Assembly (NCBI GenBank): GCA_034509925.1
Contig: CM067537.1
Span: 5,881,001-5,945,000 of the forward strand
From: Hirudinaria manillensis
Taxonomy: Eukaryota; Annelida; Clitellata; Hirudinida; Hirudinidae
Direction: 5' to 3'
Length of the DNA: 64,000 nucleotides
Positions 14,101 to 28,174 of this stretch are shown here, in pieces (within the stretch, counting starts at the first letter, position 1; every line of letters begins with the position of its first letter). The notes beneath the pieces were generated by a model, which saw only the letters and a program-made list of their open reading frames with translations, searched no databases and was not told the origin of the DNA. Both the position numbers and the translations under genes were made by a program.

Positions 14101-16490
14101 ACTGCTGCCACCAGTTGGTTTTGAGTCTCGGCTGAGAACGATTTGGTTGGGTTGTTTTTATAATCTCGATTTAAAATGCATTTCCATCTTAAACTTATGC
14201 AATTATTTTACTTATAATTATATTATTCTTTAATTGTATCATTTTTTGCCTATAATATTCATTATTAAATTATTATTAATTTACATTTTTATTTCTAAAA
14301 AGCAGGCTGATCAGTAATCCTTTCTAACAAAGGATGGCTTATCTGGGAGAAATATCTGGAATTAACATTAAATTTTGGCCAAAAACTAATCTCATAGCCC
14401 CACACTTTCATTTACGTATTTTGATATTATCATGTTTAATTCATTTTATATCTGTATGTTAAGGTACTCTGGGATTAAATATTAAATTAAAATTAAATAG
14501 ATAAATAAATAAAAGAAAACAAAAAAAAAGTATTGCTTGTTCCAATAAAAACAAACTCATGAAAACGTGCGACCACCTAATCTGTCAGAAAGATTTCTTT
14601 CAATTCGTTCAAAATTTGAAGATTGGATGGAATACGTCGACTGGATGTTTTCAATTTGACGCAACAACGGACGAGTGGCTGAAAGAAATATTTTGAATTA
14701 CAACTGTCATCATCATCACCGTCACTGACTTAGTGACATTCATCACTTCCAAGGTTATTGCAAAAAAATAGATCATGAAACTCAAGAACTGTCCACACAT
14801 TCAAAGGTTCAACTGATCAACTATTTACTTATTAAAAATAATGATTAGTAGAACTACCAAAATTATAATTAGTTTTTGCAATTAATTTTAAAAATAATTT
14901 TAATCGGTATAAAAATAAAATCAGAATAAGATTTGGCAAGTGAGTAAATAATCAAATGAATACCAGTTGAAACACTTTGGGTGAGTTCCTGACTCCTTTC
15001 TTCAGCTTCTTGCAACCTCTGAGATAATTAAACGATTAAACTTCTAATTGAAATTAAAATAAAATATTATAAATAAATTTCAATAATATAAATAAATAAT
15101 ATAAATAATATTAATATAAAAGATTAAACTTCTGTTTAATTTGGTAAAATTACTCAAAAATCAAAAAGTGAAAACTCAAAATGACATCTCAAACACGCAT
15201 CGCAAGCGAGCACGCAAACCTGTTGAAGGTCCGAGATTTCTTCTTTCAAAGCATCTTCACGTCTTCCGTGTTCCTTTTCCATCCTGGTCATGCTCAGCTG
15301 GAGATCTTCAATCTATGAATATTCAAATGACTAATCAATTAATTAATTAATAATTTAACAACTAATTAACCGTTCCTTTTTAATAATATTTTACTAATTC
15401 TTTTTAATAAGATAAAAGCGTCGATGTTGCAGCTAAAATTAGAAAATCAGAAAACCAGCGTGTTAAGTCACTCTGGAATTAAATATGAAAATAAAATTAA
15501 ATAGATAAATAACAGAAAATAAAAAAAAAGTATTGTTTGTCAAACCAGAATAAAAAAAAAATCTTATAAAAAAAAAATTCTTTCCAAAGAATCAAAATCT
15601 TGATGACCTGCATGACCAGTTGATTCTCAACCTTCTTGGCATTGGACCTCAACTCCTCCAAGTCCTTCAGCAATTCCTCCTTTGCAGACATCTCAACGGA
15701 CGCTGCTGCCCTCTGCGCCTCAGTGAAGTCGCTCATCCGAGCCTTGTGCAGTTCCGATATCTCCCTGACGACGCGCATCGTTTGTTAATACATTGTTTAC
15801 ATAATAATATTAATAAATTAATTGATAATTAGATCAATTATAATAAATAATTAATTATAATTATTTTTTGAAGTTATAGATGTACATGATTTGGTGATTT
15901 AATAGTAAACTATTATTTGAGTTGTTACGGGTTTGTACCATCATTTATGAATTGCATCATTAATCTGTATTAATCACAATATTAATAATAATGGAATATA
16001 TGTTCAAAGCAGAGGCAGCAGAACCCACTTGTATGAATTGTCAAGTGCATGCTTGAAGCTTCGTGACTTCTCCTGAGCATCTTCCAAATCGTTCTGCAAG
16101 AATTAAAAATTATTTATAAACATAATTTAATTAGATGATTTATTGACTTAAATATGTGATTTATAAACTTAATTAGAAGATTTATGAACTTAATTAGGTA
16201 ATTTATAAACTTGATTAGGTGATTCGATTAGCAACAACATGTTTACTCTCAATGTTTAATCAAATATAAAAAGTCATGGCAGGACAAATTGACTGTTTTC
16301 AAGTTAACTTTGAACGACTGAAAATCTAAACCTTCAGCCTGAGTATTTCATCTTCGTTGGCTTTGAGGACTGAATTCATGCTGTTTATGCCCTCTGCAGA
16401 AAAAAAACTCGAGTAATTAAAAAAAAAGAAGAAATTACTTTAGTAAAATCTATAAAACTAAAAATCTGTTAAACTAAAACATATTAAACA

Positions 16491-16534
<44 letters not shown>

Positions 16535-19500
16535 TGATAATAACAATAATATTAATTACATAACATAACAGTTTAATCACCTTAAACCTTACTCACTCAC
16601 CCACGTATTTCTTTTCCGATTCAAGTTTCATTTCAAGGATGTTTTCCAATCTTTCGATCTCAGACTTTTGTTCTGCATTTTTGTCCCTGTTAAATTTACA
16701 AAACCACCCATCAAAAGATTTATTTAATAAATTTACAAAATAAATAAATTACAAGTTAATTTAATTAATTAGTTTTTTTCGAATGATTGCAACTAATATG
16801 CATTTACAAAACAAGTACGTAATAATTAATAATAATAATTAATGATTATATCCATATTATTTGTCACTTTAAAACAAAGCAAAAGTACCTGAGCGATTTC
16901 ATGAGGCTTTCATTTTCTTTGTCTTTTGCTCTTAATTTCTTGACGGCCGTGTTCAGTTGAAGTTGTTGTTTGGAAAGTTTTTCACCTAAAAATAATAATC
17001 AAAATAATAATAAAAAAATATTAACAAAAAAAAATAATCAAAATAATAATAATAATAACAAAAATAACAATACTAATAATAAATCAAAATAAATAATTGC
17101 TCAATATTATAGAGAGATTAAAAAAATTCAAATGACATTTTCAAGTGCATGATAGTCAGCTTTGCCATGCCATGCTATGTACTTGCTATATACTTGCTAT
17201 ATGTACTTGCTATGTACTTGCTATATGTACTTGCTATGTACTTGCTATATGTACTTGCTATGTACTTGCTATATGTACTTGCTATGTACTTGCTATGTAC
17301 TTGCTATGTACTTGCTATGCCTGTGCTGTGATGGCATTGCATTCTAGCAATTATTGTCTGTCTATTTAGCTCACATACGGCTTATGTATGGCCCTATGTT
17401 TCCGTGCAGGTGTGCGCGCATGTGCTTGTGCGAGAATTTTATTCATGCCCTAACTCGACAGTGGCAAACTTTACTTTAATAAAAATAATAGCAATTATAT
17501 AATTATTTAACATGATGGGCACAATCACTCTATAACAATGCCGTCATCAACATCATCATCATCATCATCATGCAAGCTGCCATAAGTCCATTGCGTGAAA
17601 CAAATAATGACATGACAAAATATTCAAATTATTCATTAATAATTGTTTAGCAAAACATTTTATAAAAGTTTGAAAAAGTTAAATTAATAAACCTTCAGCC
17701 ATTAACTCTGCAATTGTTTGTTCTTTTTCTTTAATGAACTTCTCATAAATGACATTGTTTGACCTAAATTTAAATTATAATTAATTTAAAAATTACAAAA
17801 ATTATTAAACTATATTCTAGCGAATATAATAATTATATTAAAGCCAATCTGCTGCACTCAACATTGAAACCAAAGAACGACAAAAGATGCCCGACAATTA
17901 ATTGAAATATTAAAAAACAAAACAATAAAAATTAAACATTTGCCCACGAAACATAGTAATAATAAAACGACAATAACATCTAATAAAACATAATATATTT
18001 TTTAATCCATAATATATTATAATATAATATAATTAGATAATAATTTCTAAGCGACAAAAGATTAACTTTTTCTCTGCTTCAACATCCAGCAAGGCCTTCC
18101 TAATCGCCTCCTTTTCCCTCAAAGCACTTTGAAACCTCTTCTCCGAGTCCCCGATTCTCCTCGTGAACTCGTCCGACAGCGACTTCAGGTCTTCTTTTTC
18201 TGCTTCGTTCACGCTTTCCTCTTGTAGGAGTTGACTGCAAACGTATTCTTTTTATTAAACATTTTGTTTTATTTTCTTTTATTTATTCAACAAAACAACT
18301 TTAATTTGTTATAATATTATAATAATAACACCTGCCACCTGTTATGTACTTTTAATAATTCATACAACTCATCCCTGAGTATTATCCACCACACAGTGGC
18401 CACTCACTCATCTACGAACTAGCTCCCCCAACCCAAAATTATTATTATTGAAGCTGCCTAATTATTAGAAAGGCCATGAACTTTTTGTGATCCATAATTA
18501 ATAATTTAATAATTTAACTCATAATTATAATAAATGATTTTAAACATTTAATAATAACAACAATAATGAATTGATCACTTTTTAAGGATTGCATTGCTTT
18601 CTCTGAGATCCACATTTTCCTGACTCAACTCGAGCACCTTCTTCTCCCTAACCTCTAAAATCTCCTCCAATTCCAATATTTTCTGAAAAAATGAAACAAA
18701 ACATGCAAACACAACAACAACAACAAGAAGTACAGGAAACATCACAATCAAGACATGCAAACACAACAACACGAAGTACATAAAACAATGTGATACAAAA
18801 CATTGCATCAAGACATGCAAACACAACAACAACAACAAGAAGTACATGAAACATTGTGATACAAAACATTGCATCAAGACATGCAAACACAACAACAACA
18901 ACAAGAAGTACATGAAACATTGTGATACAAAACATTGCATCAAGACATGCAAACACAACAACAACAACACGAAGTACATGAAACATTGTGATACAAAACA
19001 TTGCATCTGCATCGTATACTCAACTTCAACTTCAATCGTATAATTAAAATGAAATCAGCACAAAACATTTTAAAACATCAACAAAACCTTTGCCATTGAC
19101 TCGTTTTCGTTTGATAATGAGGTCAATTGGTGCACAACATCTGCAAGCAATGTATGTTTTAATTAAACATTCTGTTAAAAATGTCAAAAGTCAAAATAAA
19201 TGAACAAAATAACATGTAAAGAAAAAAAAATGAAAATCTCAATCAAACTCAAAATTCAATACACAAAACAAACAAACAACAATAACAATCATATAATTTA
19301 ATAACAATTACATTAATTTATTAGTATTTAATATAACTATAAACTATTAATATAAATTATTACAACCCAATAATAATAATAATAATAATAATAACCCGTC
19401 GTCATGCTCTTCCGATGTCTAACGTCGACAAATCCACTCCTGGAGCTGGCAAAGTCGATGCTCACGAAGTCCTCTCCGTTCCTGCTCTGCAAACTCTGCC

Positions 19501-22072
19501 CACTTGAACCACTGTCCGACCTTCTGTGACCCACGACCCCTGAAGGACTGCCCTGTCTGCGATTAAAAATACGTTAACGTTGCTGGATAAATACTTAAAA
19601 TTATTTGCTCTTGCAGCCTCCGATGCAAAGATTATCTGCAGATAAAAAGATTAAAATGCAAAGATTATTCAAAGATATATCAATAAAATACATTAAGATT
19701 TTCTACTAACTAAATAATTATTCATTACTCATTATTAACAATAAATGAAAAACTAAATTAAATTAAAAATTAAAGTAGACAAAACAATTCATCATCAAAT
19801 TAAAAAAAAAATTCAAACCCACCTGACGGACGTTCTTTTCGAACGAGGCGAGAGATCGCAGAAGACGGGTGCCCCCGAAGGCAACGCAATCGTCTGCTTG
19901 TCGCTGCCCGTCGCTTGCCTCCAAGAACTTCCGAGGAAACTCGGAGTGGACATGTGGGAGATGATCTCGATGTCCGAGCTGGTGGTGGTGTCCACCTCGT
20001 CCGCGGACGTGTGACCGCTGGTCTGACCCGACTCTGCCGGCATCGAGACCTCGGGGCTCGCCTTTTCTTCGGTCGCCGCGCCCCCGACTCTGCTTCCCGG
20101 CGAATCTCCTCCTCCGGACGACTCCGCCTCCTTCTTTTCGAGGCCGTCCTCGTTCATCGCCTCTTCTATCATTCCTTGTACGACGTCGGGACTTTGACTG
20201 ACTTCCAACAGGTTCTCGGGTTTTTCTTCTGCCAGTTCTTGAACTGATTTTGAAGTTCGAATGGCATCAGTTTGGCAACCTCAAATATTTTTTTTTCAAA
20301 ATTATAATAGAAAATGAACTTAAATAAAAGGATAATTACACTTTAATAATGTCACTTTTAACTTTATGTAATAATTTAAGTATTTTAATGATTGAAAGAG
20401 AATAAGAAATGTTAATAACCAATCGATAAAAATAAATAAAAACTGCAGAGAAACTCTCTCACTTTCAGCATAATTGAATGAATTGGCACTCAAAGGATCC
20501 ATCTGAGAATCACAAAAAGTGCTCAAATTGGTGAGTAGAAATGCACCCTCGTCTCCAGTCAGCGTTTTGTTGCTCTCAGATAAATCGTCGCTGGCACAGA
20601 TACTGTTTTCCAGCGACGATTCCGTGACCAAAGTGGCCCCGGATGTGGATTCAGTGATGCAGGGTTCACGTGCTTGTTCTTCCCTCTCGGAAGGAACTTC
20701 AGAACTTCCTTCGATCGATTTCTGAGGCAAAGTTAGCTTTTCAGATGAATTATATTTATATTAATCTAAGACTTTTGGATTATTTCGTTCAATATTCTAT
20801 TTATTTAATAGAGAATCACAATGATCATAAAAGAACAATGAATAAATTCAAATAAATACATTAATTAAATAAGATAATAAATAAATAATATTGACCTCCA
20901 TTTCAGGAAATTCTCCGGCCTCTTTTTGTTCAAGAAAAGAACCATCAGCTTCCATCGGATCAATCACATCGGGTCCTTCACTGACTTCCTCGAGTTCTGC
21001 ATCGCATGTCATTTGAGATTCGTTCGCTGCTTCTTCCTCCACTTCCCGATCTGCCGAAACTGCCGTCTGACTTAGAGTTGCATCGCTCCAGCACTTGGAA
21101 ACATCGATGTCTCCATAACTTGTGGCCACGCTCAGAGTATTAAGACAGGATTCCTGCTCTTCGTCCCCACCACATGGTTCTCGGTCCTTGTATAAAGTTG
21201 GCAAGAATTCTCGAGAAGAGTGACTTGTGATTTCACATTCGACGTATGCTGGGGAACATGATGGCAATGCTTCTTCGAGTTTTGTTTCAGGATTTCCAAT
21301 AATGCCATCGCTAACAGACGTCCGCAAAGTCACTTCTGCGTCTTTACTGTTACCCTCGTCGGGACTTGAATTATCACTTATATCGATTTTTGCTGGACTC
21401 GGGTTTAAAGAAGCTTCATCTTTACAATTAATATCAGATTTATCGTGCCAATTAGACGGAAGCATTAAGTTTTCTTCAAATGACTGATCTTTAACATTCC
21501 TAAATTTCTTAAAAGCTGATTTGGTCGATCCTATAGAGCTTGTCTTAGGCTTAGAAGTTCCAGAAAAAGTTTTCTTCTCAACAGATTTTAAACTCTGAGA
21601 ATCGTAAATCTTTTCTTTTGTTTCTGAAGTGGCCATCAATGTTTGTTCTTCATACTCACTACCTGAGAAGGTCTGTTCATTTTTTGGTGAGGACCAAAAA
21701 TCATCTTTGGATGAGAAGACATCTATTGCGGAAGTTGATGATGTCATCAGTTTGTCAGGAGATAGCCACTTGTTGAAAAAACTGTCGTCTTCCTTTCCAT
21801 GACTTCCATCTTATTTCAAACAATATAAGAGAGATACTTACAATTAGACTTGTATAATGATTTTAAGTTGAATGTTCCCTAAACAAATGCTATTAAGTTA
21901 TGCTTATGCGTTATAAACAATGTCGCATCCCCCCTTTAAATCCGCCAATGAAACTTAAAGAATTACCATCGGTATCTTCTTTTATATCAAGTACTTTATC
22001 TATTTTTTTCTGGGCTGTTTTTAGTGCTTGGGTCGCAAATGAAGTTAAATTCTTCGTATCCCACCAACTCAT
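11181..22072 (-). CDS. TMF1: TATA element modulatory factor homolog (TMF/ARA160 golgin), 1271 aa
   Basis: A Golgi-associated coiled-coil protein; TMF1 family members tether vesicles and bind Rab6. Twenty-five coding exons read from 22072 down: 22072-21967, 21809-20896, 20721-20463, 20243-19823, 19556-19396, 19140-19088, 18682-18579, 18234-18067, 17763-17693, 16985-16889, 16686-16601, 16393-16332, 16093-16029, 15764-15608, 15312-15220, 15018-14964, 14678-14577, 14131-14031, 13784-13693, 13611-13542, 13262-13170, 12885-12811, 12386-12228, 11855-11730, 11306-11181. Phases match, giving 1272 codons. Family landmarks are the N-terminal MSWWDTKNLTSFA segment, TTTSSDIEI, GEKLSKQQL with KKLRAKDKENE, TRPLLRQIEN, IENLQSQLKLRQGEIT and the C-terminal LQMYGEKVEEAEELR. 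The acidic, Ser-rich N-terminal third (exons 2-4) is longer than in human TMF1 (about 1093 aa). The donor of exon 22 is the least certain junction. Confidence 0.95.
16491..16531. repeat. (AAT)n microsatellite in a TMF1 intron
   Basis: Uninterrupted ATA/AAT units lie in the intron between the exons at 16686-16601 and 16393-16332. It is one of many such tracts in this window. Confidence 0.9.
17173..17321. repeat. minisatellite of alternating 11-mer and 13-mer units
   Basis: Units CTATGTACTTG (11 bp) and CTATATGTACTTG (13 bp) alternate as a 24-bp higher-order unit, then end as pure 11-mers. Open frames of Cys-Tyr-Leu repeats across this tract are a by-product of the repeat. It lies in a TMF1 intron. 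Confidence 0.9.
18686..19006. repeat. 66-bp tandem repeat (minisatellite) in a TMF1 intron
   Basis: The marker AGACATGCAAACACAAC recurs at 18751, 18811, 18877 and 18943. Spacings are 60, 66 and 66 bp, so the first complete unit lacks two CAA trinucleotides; a partial unit starts near 18690. Each unit has a CAA-rich part and a part containing GTACATGAAACATTGTGATA. The copies are nearly identical, indicating recent amplification. The array starts only a few bases upstream of the acceptor for the exon at 18682-18579. Confidence 0.92.
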
Positions 22073-22569
22073 ATTAAAAATTGTTAGGGCTAATCTTTTT
22101 AAATCATCTCCTTGCCTATATTACATTCGCTAAATCAAGACAGGTATTTGTTTACGTTTACAAGATAGTCATGTCTGTAGCTGACGTTTTAAAATGTCAT
22201 TAAGGCGTTAACTGACTTCAATTTTAAGAAAAAATATTTTAATCATTTCAAATAACGTTAAAATAATATTTTAATTAATAAGTTACATGTAAATGGGCTT
22301 GCTTGAATCAAATTTTTATTCTTAAAAGCCGATAAGACGATTATATGCCAATAACGCTTTTTTTATACATTCATATGATTTCTCAATGAAAAATATTTTA
22401 AAAAATAGGCGAAAAATTAATTGATATTTTGTTTTACTCTTCGTTTTAGTAATTGATTCATTATACCTATGAAGGTCTATTTCATTTTATGCGATCTATA
22501 GCAGCGAACAACACTATGAATATTTAAGAGTTTATAACATTCCGAAACTTTCTTTATTTTGATAATAAA
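22073..22569. other. spacer between TMF1 start and DEG/ENaC stop
   Basis: About 500 bp separates the TMF1 start codon (22072) from the DEG/ENaC stop (22570), both on the minus strand. It must hold the DEG/ENaC 3' untranslated region and the TMF1 promoter. It is A+T rich. I see no distinct element or coding segment. Confidence 0.6.
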
Positions 22570-25201
22570 TCAAACAGTAGATAATTTATTAAGACAAATC
22601 TTTTCACTGTTCAGGTCGCGATCTCCCGACTCCTCTTCTGAAACCATTTGAATGTTGTTTTTTGTCGGATGTTGATTTTTCTCCATTTCTACGGAGGAAG
22701 TGCTCCTAATGTAACTGTCCCATATTGCTTTCGCGCGACCCAGGAAAATGACGCACAAGTCGGCAACGAGTTGTATTACTTCTACCAATGTAATTACTGA
22801 TATGCCTGGAAATGAATGATTTGTATTAATTTTCAGAATTCATTAATGCATGAATTATATCTATCAATTTCAGAAAATGGTTATGGTTTGACAGGGTTGA
22901 ATGAATTTGAATGGCAAATATTATTAAATAAATTGCGATGCGGTGCATTTACGGCATCTGGATCCGCTTTTGAGAATAGGGATTGCCCAAATACTACTTT
23001 TACATAATACCAGATTAACAACCTACCAATCCAAAGTCCCATTTGTCCTCCTATGTCAGATATCAATCGTACGAGGTCGTAATCTGGTGATTCAGTGGTT
23101 TTAATTATGTTGTTGTCAGCGATGTGAACATTTACTCGAGAAATCCTACTTTTCACCTCATCAGAGTAGTTCTTGCCATACCTGTAAAGAACAAAATTAT
23201 TATCGGTTTTGATAATAATTATAAGGTAATAATTCTAAAGTAATAGTTATGATTCTATATACCTTTTCTTGAGAGCCTGCCTTCTTTCGCTCGACAAAGA
23301 CTCTAGGTATCTGTCTACAATCGAGTAAAAGGCACTGTTTTGCTTGCGGTTATCCGGGAGCCTTGAAATGCTGTAAGAGGTATCATAGACAACATCTTTG
23401 CAAGGGGGATAGCATCTGCAAGCCTCGATGGATTCAGGGTTTTTGACCGTCATTCTATCGTGTACTTCCCTTCGACATCTTGTTCTATTGTTAAATTCTT
23501 CTGCCAAAGACCGAACTTCTTTCTCACAAAATGTAGATTCTTCCATAGCTTCTGGTTTCCGACATTCTTCAGAAATCATCGGCAGTTCCAAGCAGAAAGG
23601 TAGGTTTTTATCGAGGCTGATGTTTGAAGATTTTTTATGAAATAATTGTTTGTGCCTTCGATGCATATTCTTGTCGAAACTTGAGAGTTCTTCTCCTTTG
23701 TAAGGCATGCGACTATCAATGCATTTACAGGCTCCGGCTATTTTGGATTGTATGCATTCATTTTGGCAGGATATGAGAGTATATTTAAAGCGAGACTTGG
23801 ATTTCGACGCTTCCTTGTATTCTTCCTCTTCTGTGCAATTTCCATGAGGCAGAGAGACGCGTACATTTTGTCGAGCCTTGATGCCAATGCTCACCGAAAA
23901 GCCGCTCGGGATGTCATAACCATCGGTTGTAAAGTGAGGAATAGAATTTTGAGCGTGTATTACCACCTTGGCACCTTGATTGCTGGCCAGAGCGGGATCA
24001 GATTGTATTAGACCAGGTATCATCGTCTCCATCTCACCAGATCCCTCGAAAAGGTTTAAATTTTAGTGTATAAATGACAAAAAATTAAAAACGGGCGTGG
24101 ATTCAATTTCTTTCAATAGCCACCTTGGACAATTGTCCTGCACTGCCCAGGAAGAGAAGAATTGTGAAGCCGTACTCGATGCCTGCCAGTCTTGTCGACT
24201 TGGAACGGAGAATCCGATGAGGTTCAAAGGTGAAGCAGTTGAAGAAATAGGGATCGAAAATTTTAACAAATGTCTTCGAGATGTTGCACTCGTCTTCCAT
24301 GAAGCGACAGAAAACAATAAAATCTTCAGCTCTGAAAAAAAGATTGAAGAGAGTTAACCCAAACTAAACACGATTATCCTCTTGATTTTATATACACAAA
24401 TATAATAAAAATAAAGCTACTTTATTCCAGCTTTTGAAGCCAATTGTGGCCCTAGATTCGCCACAAGCCCGAGTCTGGACATGATTTCGAATAAGTCTTT
24501 CATAGAAGGCACTGGACCACCGCTCCCAAGTACAGCTGATCGCATGAGGACAGAGAGAGTCGATTGGAACCTGAGATAGCTCTTGCGGAAGTCTTCCTCG
24601 TCTATGTTTCTTCTTGAACGCTTAGAAGTAGCGTTGCCTCTTTGTTTTCGAGTTTTGGTTTCTAAACGACAAAATGTTTGTAATATTGCATCCTAAACTT
24701 AATGTAGTCTCCAAAGTTTACACAAACTGTGAAAAGTTACGTTCTCCTCGTGGCTGTCCTCTTCTACCGTGTTGAAGACTTTCTCCAGTTTTTCCACGAC
24801 GATGAAATCAAGATGATCAGTGTTGCACAAAGTCACTGAAGGAAACGGAACTGGATTTTGAACAATTTCAACGTTTACCTTTGGAAGTAGAAGATGAATC
24901 AAGATTAAAAGGTTTTTAAGAGGCAATGGAAATTGTATACCTTTTTAGGATAAGAGAAATATTGCTCTAAGAGATTTCTTCCGGTGTAAATAAACATAAA
25001 GACAGCGAAAACAAAAACAGCAGACCAAAAGAGTCGATTGGCCATCGATCGTGAATTAATAATCCTTGGAACTCCGTGTAGAGACGTAATTCCTGCAAAT
25101 GTTTCCAGGGTCGAGTGGACATCGGAGCACAAAGTCGGTTGAGCATTTGCTTGGCCACAGGAACATCCAGAACTTTGGAAATCCAAACATTTGGTCATCA
25201 T
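22570..25201 (-). CDS. DEG/ENaC family amiloride-sensitive sodium channel, 677 aa
   Basis: Plasma-membrane trimeric cation channel subunit; relatives include epithelial Na+ channels, acid-sensing and peptide-gated channels. Seven coding exons: 25201-24941, 24878-24728, 24661-24421, 24331-24124, 24044-23263, 23181-23027, 22805-22570; phases match and total 678 codons. Visible features are the gating His-Gly motif (residues 42-43, LHGVPRI), TM1 around residues 56-76, FPSVTLCN just after it, NCFTF in the extracellular domain, a Cys-rich region in exon 5 and the pore motif G-I-S (about 600-602) heading TM2 (ISVITLVEVIQLVADLCVIF). The G-x-S selectivity filter is therefore intact, and both termini are short and cytosolic. 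The start is the first of two tandem ATGs. The gating stimulus cannot be deduced. Confidence 0.94.
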
Positions 25202-27272
25202 TAACTATTTCCCGTTGGAAGCAAAATACAGTCCAAACGTCCGAATGCACCTTGGCTGTTGAGGATATCCAGAATTTGACTTCTGGTACGAAATTTATTG
25301 ATGTTACACCTGCCCTCGCCAGGCAGGTTGCTCTAAGCCAAAAAAAAATCAGTTCGCACGACACCAGCCAAAATGTTGTTCGAACTGTTCTCTATTCGAC
25401 AAAAAGAAATAAAAGATGTCACAAAATATCGCGAAAGAAGGCTTCCATTTTTGATAAGCAGCTATTAATTACAGGTCAAGACAATGCAACCATTCTAGTC
25501 AAACTCGAAAATATTTCGCACATCTAAGCATTGAAACGCTCTAAAAATCCGATGCTAAGTTGTCTTAATATTGAGAAAATATTTTTAGTAGTTTTGAATT
25601 TATTCTTGCCAAGTTGTTAGTATAGGAGGATCGATATTCGGCCTTTGTTGCGCAGAGATCGTTATTAAGTTGCTACTCACCCACCGCACACCTTTCACGA
25701 GCATAGCGAGAGTACGCATGGGTTGAGCCGATGGCAAATTAATTTCGCCGAAGCTGCAAAGATGACACAACCTCGCATATGATGAATAGTGATCGACCGG
25801 AGTCCCGGCCATGGTTAACTTCGGTACACGATTCACCGTCTCTGGACCACCGGTGATGATAGGTAGTTTCGTAGTGACTAACTCGAGCCTCGCGTTATTT
25901 ACGAGTTACTTCCGATTAATGAATTGTCATTTAAAGTTAGAATTTTATTTGCAAAACTGAACCTGTCGCCGTTATATTGTCGAAAAAGATAGAAATATGA
26001 ACACTCTATGACTTTAGTTAAAAAGGGTCTCATATAACCACCTGCAAGATTATCTAAGATGATTAACCTAAGCCGATGGTCAGCTTCCATATTTTTCCAA
26101 ATTCTTAAGATGACATGTTTCAAATGAAACCGAATAAATTTAAATTAAAGAAACCAACCTATTCAATATTCAGGTTTAGTAAAATTTTACACCACGTCTC
26201 GTCGAAACTTCAAGGAGAGTCTCTGGTCTTCATTTGAACCCATTGACCCTCATCTTCTCACCAACAAATGTCCACGGGTTTTAGTACGAAACGATAAAAA
26301 TTTAATGCAACAATATAACTCCTTTTTTCAACAGCCAGACCACACATTGCCTGAACAAGATTACTGCAGTGTATGCAGTAAGATGTATAATTTCAACGCG
26401 TGCATTAACTCAGAGCATTACTTCCGTAGCCTTGACACGGCATTCTCAAAAACAACAAATAATAATAAAAAAAAAAACGAAAAGGAATCATCTTCTGATT
26501 CAAAAGTCCTACTTAGCTCATTAGCTTAGTAATTAGCAGGGAGATGATTGTACGGGCATCGGTCTTGATTCCTTTTGATCGTGCATTCACGATCACCTTG
26601 AGAGACGAACTCCTATTTTGCGAGCGCTACGCAGAGAATAGTGGATCTAACAACAATTTTTGATTCGCTCCAGACTCCTGCCATTCTTTGTCAGCTTTTA
26701 AAGCCTTATTCGTTCGAACACGTTCGCAACCTTGCACAGGCATCATTTCCTGATAAATATATGTTCATAATAAAGTCCCCGGGGAAAAATATAAACTATA
26801 AGAGTATAAATTATATGAATAAATGCAAGTATCACTCATGCGATATTACATATTATAATATTCATTAAGCATTATAATATTCATTATGCATTTCCATATT
26901 GATTAATTTATCGGACACAAGCCTGCGGTCTGTCCATGACAACCTCGAACTGACATCTCGATGGAAAAAGGGATGTGCCAGAAATGAAGAAAAATAATTA
27001 ATTAAAGATGGATGCAAAGTGCAAGCCCCAAACAATGATGGCTCCCAAGAAACTGTCAGCAATTATTCAGGGGAAGTGATAAATAAGCTCCAGTGCAACA
27101 CAGCTTACAAGCATCAGAAGATAATGATTTAATAAGAAAAGAAAAAAAATAAAAATAAATAAATCTCAATAAATTTACGAAACACTGTAGCAGGCAAAAC
27201 AAACATTCACTGATATTTTATAATTCAACTGTCGGTTTAAGCTACGATCACGTCGTTAGAAAGTCATCTCGG
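25202..27272. other. 2.1 kb spacer between DEG/ENaC and FNIP
   Basis: It contains the DEG/ENaC promoter side (near 25202) and the 3' flank of FNIP (near 27272). Short open frames at 25600-25836, 26305-26529 and 26865-27062 have mixed composition, but no splice partners or family motifs were found. The frames at 25099-25527 (+) and 25056-25364 (-) mostly overlap or flank the first DEG/ENaC exon. No gene is called. Confidence 0.5.
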
Positions 27273-28102
27273 CTAGGAATTCCTCTGAGGATTTATGAGA
27301 CTCGGAAGGATTTTCGGGCTGTGGATGCCGGCAACGGCCAAGAGGAGAGGAAGGTCGCTGACGTCGTAACTGGAAATGAATTTGAACTCAGTGAACCTGG
27401 TGCTCGGATAAATTGTAAACATTCTTAAAGGTGGTACAACTGATAAGTGGCTGCTTGGAGATTTTTAGTTCAATTATTAATCAGACTGATCATTAATTGA
27501 ATAAAAAACTTATACAAAATATGATACTTTATTATATTTATTATACCTTATTATATGAGTGATGTAAACATAAATTCAATGATATACAATGAAATAAATC
27601 ATTATTTATTGCTTAAAACCCTACCACCCCAACATTCTTTAATGAATTCAAGAGACTCAATTTAAAAAAAAATAAAATATGAAAAAAATAATTTACTCGT
27701 CCCTGAAGGGAATGAATATTATTAATATTAACACTTCACTAATGCACTTAACGAATATTTTTAATATTAACACTTCACTTAACTAACTTTAACTTATTTA
27801 AATGCAAGTCAAGCATAACAACAAGACCTGCTTACCCCAACAGCCTGGCGAGTTGTTGTGAGCAAAACTGTCCATGGATTTGAATGAATTTGGCCAAAAC
27901 CTTGCTCTTCATGAAAATGTTATTCAATTGATCCTCAACAAGAGGCAGCCACTGAAGGAAAGTTTATCAAAGTTTCAGTGATAAGGTAGATAAGAATATT
28001 TTAGGTATCGTAATTAATTAAAATTATTATTATTATTAAAACTAACTAGGATAAGAGACCATAATATTGAAAATAAATAACAGCCACACCAATAACAACA
28101 AC

Positions 28103-28174
<72 letters not shown>

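Noticed and set aside
17145-17369. Cys-Tyr-Leu repeat proteins in all three plus frames
   Set aside because: All three frames are open only because the minisatellite unit lacks stops; it lies inside a TMF1 intron on the other strand.
18575-19043. Repetitive hydrophobic ORFs over the 66-bp repeats, and a superficial resemblance to a CRISPR array
   Set aside because: The units are contiguous, with no unique spacers and no cas genes, in a eukaryotic intron; the true exon (18682-18579) is only the end of one of these frames.
19915-20247. 110-residue plus-strand ORF
   Set aside because: Antisense of TMF1 exon 4, whose TTTSSDIEI motif establishes the minus frame.
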